From NCBI GenBank assembly GCA_019243975.1, contig JAFATL010000745.1:1-9472 (forward strand): DNA of 9,472 nt, given 5' to 3'. Position numbers and translations under genes: made by a program. Shown here one piece after another: positions 6,472 to 9,472 of the stretch (its first letter is position 1; each line of letters starts with the position of its first letter). The DNA is from Actinomycetota bacterium (lineage in GTDB: Bacteria; Actinomycetota; Acidimicrobiia; Acidimicrobiales; JAFATL01). Below the pieces are notes generated by a model. The model made no database searches. It was not told where the DNA came from and saw only the letters and a program-made list of their open reading frames with translations.

Positions 6472-7443
6472 CTAACCGCTGAGTGAGTCGCGCAGGCGGT
6501 TGACCAGGTCGCCGTCGACGCTGTCGCGGGCGACGCGCACGGCGTTGACGATGGCGCGCGCCGACGACGACCCGTGGCTGATGATGCACACGCCGTCGAC
6601 GCCGAGAAGCATCGCTCCGCCGGTGTTGTCGGGCTCGAGCTCGTCGGCCACAGGCGCCAGCGCGGGCAGCAGCACGTTGGCCGCTTCCTTGGCTTCGTCG
6701 GACGACAAGAACGCTTCGAACACCTTCCCGACGATGAACCGCAGCGTGCCCTCCATGCTCTTGAGCGCGACGTTGCCGGTGAACCCGTCGGTGACGACCA
6801 CGTCGACGCGGTCGGAGATGATGTCGCGCCCCTCGACGTTGCCAATGAAGTTGATGCCCACGCCCTCGGCCAGCAGCGCGTGCGTTTCCTTCACGAGCGG
6901 CGTGCCTTTGGTCTCCTCCTCCCCGATCGACAGCAGGCCGACGCGCGGCTTGTCGATGCCGTAACGGCCGGCCGCGAACACCGAGCCCATCTGGGCGAAC
7001 TGCACGAGCATCTGTGCCGTGCACTCCGCGTTGGCGCCCGCGTCGAGCAGGATCGTCGGCGTCGAACCCGGCACGGGGATCGGCGTGGCGATGGCGGGCC
7101 GGTTCACACCCTTGATGCGGCCCATGCGCAGCAGGGCGCTGGCCATGGTCGCCCCGGTGTTGCCGGCGCCCACCATGGCGCTGGCCTTGCCGTCGCGGAC
7201 GGCCTCGGCGGCGCGGACCAGCGACGAGTCCTTCTTGCGGCGCACGCCCTGGCCCGGATCCTCGTCCATGGCGATGACCTCGGACGCGGCGATCACCTCG
7301 CACGGGCCGGGGTCGCCGATGGCCTCGGGCTGCCCGACCAGCACGACGGGCACGCCCAGCTCCTCGACCGCCTGCTTGGCCCCGGCGACGATCTCGTCGG
7401 GGGCCTTGTCGCCGCCCATGGCGTCAACCGCTACGGGCAGCAC
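6472..7443 (-). CDS. plsX: Phosphate acyltransferase PlsX
   Basis: A 323-residue enzyme that converts acyl-ACP and phosphate to acyl-phosphate, the acyl donor for PlsY at the start of phospholipid synthesis; it acts at the inner face of the membrane. Seen directly: the N-terminal VAVDAMGGDKAPDEI block (4-18), the GAGNTGA loop (92-98), LLDAGANAEC, IGEEETKGT, GRDI, DGFTGNVALK and the C-terminal GVDGVCIISHGSS block, all typical of PlsX. Length is slightly short for the family because the segment around 38-52 is compact. The start is GTG at 7443, seven bases after the rpmF stop; the bases before it (CCTCCC) are not a ribosome site, so translation probably depends on coupling to rpmF. Its TAG stop abuts the convergent gene's stop with no spacer. 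Its substrate carrier AcpP is encoded about 3.9 kb downstream on the same strand. Confidence 0.97.
   Translation of the reverse strand: MLPVAVDAMGGDKAPDEIVAGAKQAVEELGVPVVLVGQPEAIGDPGPCEVIAASEVIAMDEDPGQGVRRKKDSSLVRAAEAVRDGKASAMVGAGNTGATMASALLRMGRIKGVNRPAIATPIPVPGSTPTILLDAGANAECTAQMLVQFAQMGSVFAAGRYGIDKPRVGLLSIGEEETKGTPLVKETHALLAEGVGINFIGNVEGRDIISDRVDVVVTDGFTGNVALKSMEGTLRFIVGKVFEAFLSSDEAKEAANVLLPALAPVADELEPDNTGGAMLLGVDGVCIISHGSSSARAIVNAVRVARDSVDGDLVNRLRDSLSG
6474..6501. terminator. Weak inverted repeat at the convergent plsX / GGDEF-EAL junction
   Basis: AACCGC (6474-6479) and GCGGTT (6496-6501) form a six-base stem with a 16-base loop, lying within the last plsX codons. On the minus strand it is followed by AGTTA, and on the plus strand by no T run. 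This is the only inverted repeat I see at the junction, and it is too weak to call a real intrinsic terminator. Confidence 0.15.
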
Positions 7444-7450
7444 GGGAGGT

Positions 7451-7627
7451 TCAGACTTCGATGGCCTGACGGCCGCCGTACCAGCCGCACGTGGGGCAGA
7501 CGACGTGCGGCAGCTTGGCCTCGTTGCACTGCGGGCAGATGCTGCGAGGCGGCGCCTCCAGCTTCCAGTTGGAGGCCCGGCGGCTGCGGCTCTTGGCCTT
7601 GGATGTCTTCTTCTTGGGAACGGCCAC
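7451..7627 (-). CDS. rpmF: 50S ribosomal protein L32 (zinc-binding form)
   Basis: A 58-residue basic ribosomal protein of the large subunit. Seen directly: the family N-terminus MAVPKKKTSK, a basic stretch to about residue 22, and a zinc ribbon with CPQC (Cys31, Cys34) and CPTC (Cys44, Cys47), so this is the four-cysteine, zinc-binding version. GTG at 7627 is chosen because it gives the standard start and has AAGGA (7638-7634) six bases before it. The open frame extends about 110 codons further upstream through the DUF177 gene, but that part is a frame shadow. The gene begins 2 bases after the DUF177 stop and ends 7 bases before plsX, so the three are almost certainly co-transcribed, as in the yceD-rpmF-plsX operon of E. 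coli. Confidence 0.97.
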   Translation of the reverse strand: MAVPKKKTSKAKSRSRRASNWKLEAPPRSICPQCNEAKLPHVVCPTCGWYGGRQAIEV

Positions 7628-7629
7628 GA

Positions 7630-8169
7630 TCAGTCCTTGCTTGCTTTGCCGCCTTCGGCGGCCCTCAGTTGGTCTAATGCCGCCCACCGGGGGTCCCGGG
7701 CTTCGGCCGCACAGGTGCAGCTGGTGGTGTTGCGGTTGACCCCGCAGACGGGGCACAGACCCTGACAATCGTCCGCACACAGCGGTGCCAGGGGCAGTTC
7801 GAGCAGTACAGCGTCGCGCACCAGCGGCTCCAGGTCGATTTGGTCGCCCTCGAGGGGGTAGGTCTCCTCGCCGTCGCTGCCCGGCTCGAACAGCTCCCGC
7901 ACGTCGACGTGGAGCCGCCCGGTCGCCTTGCCCAGGCACCGGACGCACGGCCCCTCCCACGAGGCCTCGATGGAGCCGGCGGCCACCAGGCCCCCGCCCC
8001 GGAGCGACTCCAGCACCAGGTCGGCGGCCACGTCCTCGTCCGACGGCACCTCGCTGGCACTGCCGGCCACCCCCTCGACCGGCGCCCGGACGTGCTCCTC
8101 CCGGCGGCTACCGGGTGCCCGCAGCAGCGGGCCAACGAAGACGATCCAGGGACGTTTGGTCGAGGGCAT
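7630..8169 (-). CDS. yceD: DUF177/YceD family protein, 23S rRNA accumulation factor
   Basis: A 179-residue protein of the DUF177 family, members of which support accumulation of 23S rRNA; the molecular mechanism is not well defined. Seen directly: the N-terminal block RPWIVFVGPLLRAPGS (6-21) typical of actinobacterial members, a Cys75-x2-Cys78 pair (CVRC) in the central beta region, and the C-terminal motif CADDCQGLCPVCG (131-143) with more cysteines at 151 and 153, ending in DPRWAALDQL. The cysteine pairs could bind zinc (inference). Length is normal. ATG at 8169 follows GGTG seven bases away. The gene precedes rpmF by 2 bases; this pairing is one of the most conserved in bacteria. Upstream is a 90-bp gap with a strong hairpin, so the DUF177-rpmF-plsX trio may be expressed partly apart from coaD and the SepIVA-like gene. 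Confidence 0.92.
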   Translation of the reverse strand: MPSTKRPWIVFVGPLLRAPGSRREEHVRAPVEGVAGSASEVPSDEDVAADLVLESLRGGGLVAAGSIEASWEGPCVRCLGKATGRLHVDVRELFEPGSDGEETYPLEGDQIDLEPLVRDAVLLELPLAPLCADDCQGLCPVCGVNRNTTSCTCAAEARDPRWAALDQLRAAEGGKASKD

Positions 8170-8200
8170 GGTTCATCACCTACGGGTCGACTCCGGCGCG

Positions 8201-8225
8201 GCGGCGGGGGTGGGGTCCCCGCCGC
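8201..8225. other. Strong GC hairpin between SepIVA-like gene and DUF177
   Basis: GCGGCGGGG (8201-8209) and CCCCGCCGC (8217-8225) make a perfect nine-base stem with a seven-base loop, inside the only sizeable gap (8170-8259) of the right block. A second small stem, GCAGC/GCTGC on the minus strand, lies nearby (about 8234-8248). Neither is followed by a T run on either strand. It could be a U-less terminator or attenuator for the minus-strand operon, an RNA processing site, or a by-product of GC-rich sequence. Confidence 0.4.
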
Positions 8226-8259
8226 ACCGCGGAGCAGCGATCAGCTGCGGAGCCATGGA

Positions 8260-8871
8260 CTAGGAGTCTTGGTCGAAGAAGGCTTCGTCGGCCGCTTCGG
8301 CGTCTTCGCTCTCGGGGGCGCCGATGAGGTCACCTCGCTGGGCGGCCGGCAGGGGCGTGACGTGCAGCTTCTCGCGGCCGGCCTGCACCGTCTTGATGGT
8401 GCGCTCGAGCACGATCTCGAACGACGCCAGCTTCTGGTCGCAGTAGTCCTCGGCCTCCAGCCGCAGCCGGCGGGCCTCGTCGCGCGCCTCCTCCACCGTC
8501 TTGGTGGCGAGGTGCTGGGCCTCCCGCACGATCTCGGTGCGCTGCACCATGCGCTCGGCCCGCACCCGGGCGGACTCGAGGATCTCGTCGGCCTCCCGCT
8601 GCACCTTGGCGAGGAACTCGGCCCGCTCCTTCAACATCCACCGGGCCTGGCGCAGCTCACCGGGAAGGCGCTCGAGCGCCTCGTTCATGAGCTCGACGAC
8701 CTCGTCGCGGTTCTCGAGACGAACCGTCGCCGACAGCGGGATGGGCTTGGCGTTGTTGATGATGTCGACGACGCGCCGCATGAGCGTCTCCGCGTCGGGC
8801 TGTTCGTGGTTGCCACCCCCGGCACCGGTGCTCCCGGTGGTGCCCATCGACGGCTGCTCATAGGAACTCAC
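8260..8871 (-). CDS. SepIVA/DivIVA-like coiled-coil cell division protein
   Basis: A 203-residue protein with no catalytic motif. Seen directly: a flexible Gly/Thr/Ser-rich start (1-25), a short helical block with VVDIINNAKPIPLSATV (34-50), a region containing DEVVELMNEALERLPGEL (56-73), then a long Ala/Glu/Arg-rich coiled coil to about 145, the block YCDQKLASFEIVLERT (143-158) and an acidic tail ending FFDQDS. From family knowledge this order resembles mycobacterial SepIVA, a septum-associated DivIVA-like protein that is encoded near DUF177, rnc, fpg and smc; the shared parts are the DVLELID...PGEL-like block and the YVDNKLAEFE-like block. The central coiled coil is shorter here. A role in septum or envelope-growth placement is inferred. 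GTG at 8871 overlaps the coaD stop (GTGA) and has GGAGAAG eight bases before it. A general F0F1 subunit-b-like annotation is the main alternative. Confidence 0.75.
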   Translation of the reverse strand: MSSYEQPSMGTTGSTGAGGGNHEQPDAETLMRRVVDIINNAKPIPLSATVRLENRDEVVELMNEALERLPGELRQARWMLKERAEFLAKVQREADEILESARVRAERMVQRTEIVREAQHLATKTVEEARDEARRLRLEAEDYCDQKLASFEIVLERTIKTVQAGREKLHVTPLPAAQRGDLIGAPESEDAEAADEAFFDQDS

Positions 8872-9353
8872 TGGGCGAACTTCTCCCGCAGTCGCTTCAG
8901 CACCGGACCGGGCACCATCGAGTCGACGCGTTCGGCGCTGCCGTATTTGGCGAAGTCACGCACGTACTTCGAGGCGATGAACGAGTGCGACGACGTGGCC
9001 GGGATGAACAAGGTGACGATGCCGGACACGGCCCGGTTCATCTGTGCCTGTTGCAGCTCGACGTCGGCGTCGGACGCCACGCGCAGGCCCTTCACGATCA
9101 CATCGGCGCCCACATCGCGGGCCAGGTCGACGGCGAGGCCGGCCAACGAGTCGACCTTCACGTTGGGCAGGTGCGCGACCGACTCCTCGATCATCTGCTG
9201 ACGCTCTTCGAGGGTGAACAACGACACCGCCTTCTGGGTGTTGCGGATGGCGGCCACGATGACGTGGTCGAAGAGGCGCGCGGCCGTCTCGACGATCTCG
9301 AGGTGTCCGTTGTGGATGGGATCGAACGAGCCCGGGTAGAGGGCGGTCCTCAT
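8868..9353 (-). CDS. coaD: Pantetheine-phosphate adenylyltransferase CoaD
   Basis: A 161-residue cytoplasmic nucleotidyltransferase that joins ATP and 4'-phosphopantetheine to give dephospho-CoA, the penultimate step of coenzyme A synthesis. Seen directly: ALYPGSFDPIHNGHL at residues 4-18, with the HxGH nucleotide-binding motif (His14, His17), the VKGLRVASDADVELQQAQMNR block that resembles the RGLR...MN region of E. coli CoaD (with Lys instead of the first Arg), and TSSHSFIASKYVRD, matching the C-terminal ATP-binding loop. Length is standard. ATG at 9353 is chosen because the YPGSFDP block must lie close to the N-terminus and AAGG lies six bases before it; 26 further open codons upstream (to 9431) are a frame shadow of rsmD. 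Start and stop overlap both neighbours by four bases (ATGA with rsmD, GTGA with the SepIVA-like gene), indicating a tightly coupled operon. Confidence 0.97.
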   Translation of the reverse strand: MRTALYPGSFDPIHNGHLEIVETAARLFDHVIVAAIRNTQKAVSLFTLEERQQMIEESVAHLPNVKVDSLAGLAVDLARDVGADVIVKGLRVASDADVELQQAQMNRAVSGIVTLFIPATSSHSFIASKYVRDFAKYGSAERVDSMVPGPVLKRLREKFAQ

Positions 9354-9472
9354 TGGCTCCCTTTCGGTGGGGGAAGTTCGGCCAACGTCACCACGGTACC
9401 GCCGTAGCGCTTCGTCCGAAGAACTCGCCACTCATCTCCCACGTCGACGGGGCGGTCGGACTCCAGCACGGC
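9350..9472 (-). CDS. rsmD: 16S rRNA (guanine966-N2)-methyltransferase RsmD, C-terminal end (partial)
   Basis: The last 40 residues of a gene that enters from the right edge of the window; frame and stop were read by hand. The fragment carries DVGDEWRVLRTKRYGGT, matching the typical RsmD ending in which an R-x-YG-x-T block forms the final strand, followed by a short Pro-rich tail and TGA. The catalytic parts (SAM-binding motif and NPPY) lie outside the window, so the call rests on this block and on position: rsmD directly before coaD is one of the commonest pairs in bacteria. The stop overlaps the coaD start by four bases (ATGA). Confidence 0.8.
   Translation of the reverse strand, partial: AVLESDRPVDVGDEWRVLRTKRYGGTVVTLAELPPPKGSQ

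Noticed and set aside
7628..7960. A long N-terminal extension of L32
   Set aside because: It is the frame shadow of the DUF177 gene; the standard MAVPKKK start at 7627 has its own AAGGA site.
9354..9431. A 26-codon N-terminal extension of CoaD
   Set aside because: The conserved YPGSFDP block requires a start at 9353, which has a ribosome site, and the upstream bases encode the end of rsmD in another frame.

Overview
This is a GC-rich chromosomal window whose housekeeping gene order is actinobacterial. All housekeeping genes lie on the minus strand, in transcription order rsmD (3' end only), coaD, a SepIVA/DivIVA-like coiled-coil gene, a DUF177/YceD gene, rpmF, plsX, then acpP, rnc, fpg (mutM) and smc (5' end only). 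The SepIVA-like gene next to this cluster, GTG/TTG starts and GC-rich third positions point to Actinobacteria. A deep branch such as Acidimicrobiia is possible, but the class cannot be fixed from sequence alone.

Right block (6472-9472, minus): RsmD (16S rRNA methyltransferase) and CoaD (coenzyme A synthesis) overlap by ATGA. CoaD and the SepIVA-like gene overlap by GTGA. A 90-bp gap with a strong GC hairpin follows, then DUF177, RpmF and PlsX are packed 2 and 7 bases apart. This last trio repeats the widespread yceD-rpmF-plsX arrangement that links ribosome synthesis to phospholipid synthesis.

Left block (1-2586, minus): AcpP, RNase III, Fpg and Smc. A -10-like element upstream of acpP (2628-2633) is the best promoter candidate. 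AcpP carries the acyl chains that PlsX converts to acyl-phosphate, and CoaD supports supply of the phosphopantetheine arm that AcpP needs. The two blocks are therefore functionally joined and are usually found close together.

Middle (2812-6471, plus): one large signalling gene on the opposite strand separates plsX from acpP. It encodes a 1219-residue protein with about seven membrane helices, a probable GAF domain, PAS, GAF, GGDEF with an RxxD inhibition site, EAL with all expected catalytic residues, and an unusual C-terminal receiver domain. It should make and/or degrade cyclic di-GMP. Its stop codon abuts the plsX stop codon with no base between them, and no convincing terminator is visible there. 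The 225-bp region between it and acpP holds two perfect palindromes one helical turn apart.

The most notable points are the possible non-contiguous operon plsX / antisense cyclic-di-GMP gene / acpP, the C-terminal receiver on a GGDEF-EAL protein, the tandem palindromes between divergent genes, and an RNase III gene whose conserved N-terminus has no ATG, GTG or TTG start. I found no RNA gene, CRISPR array, insertion sequence or phage element.
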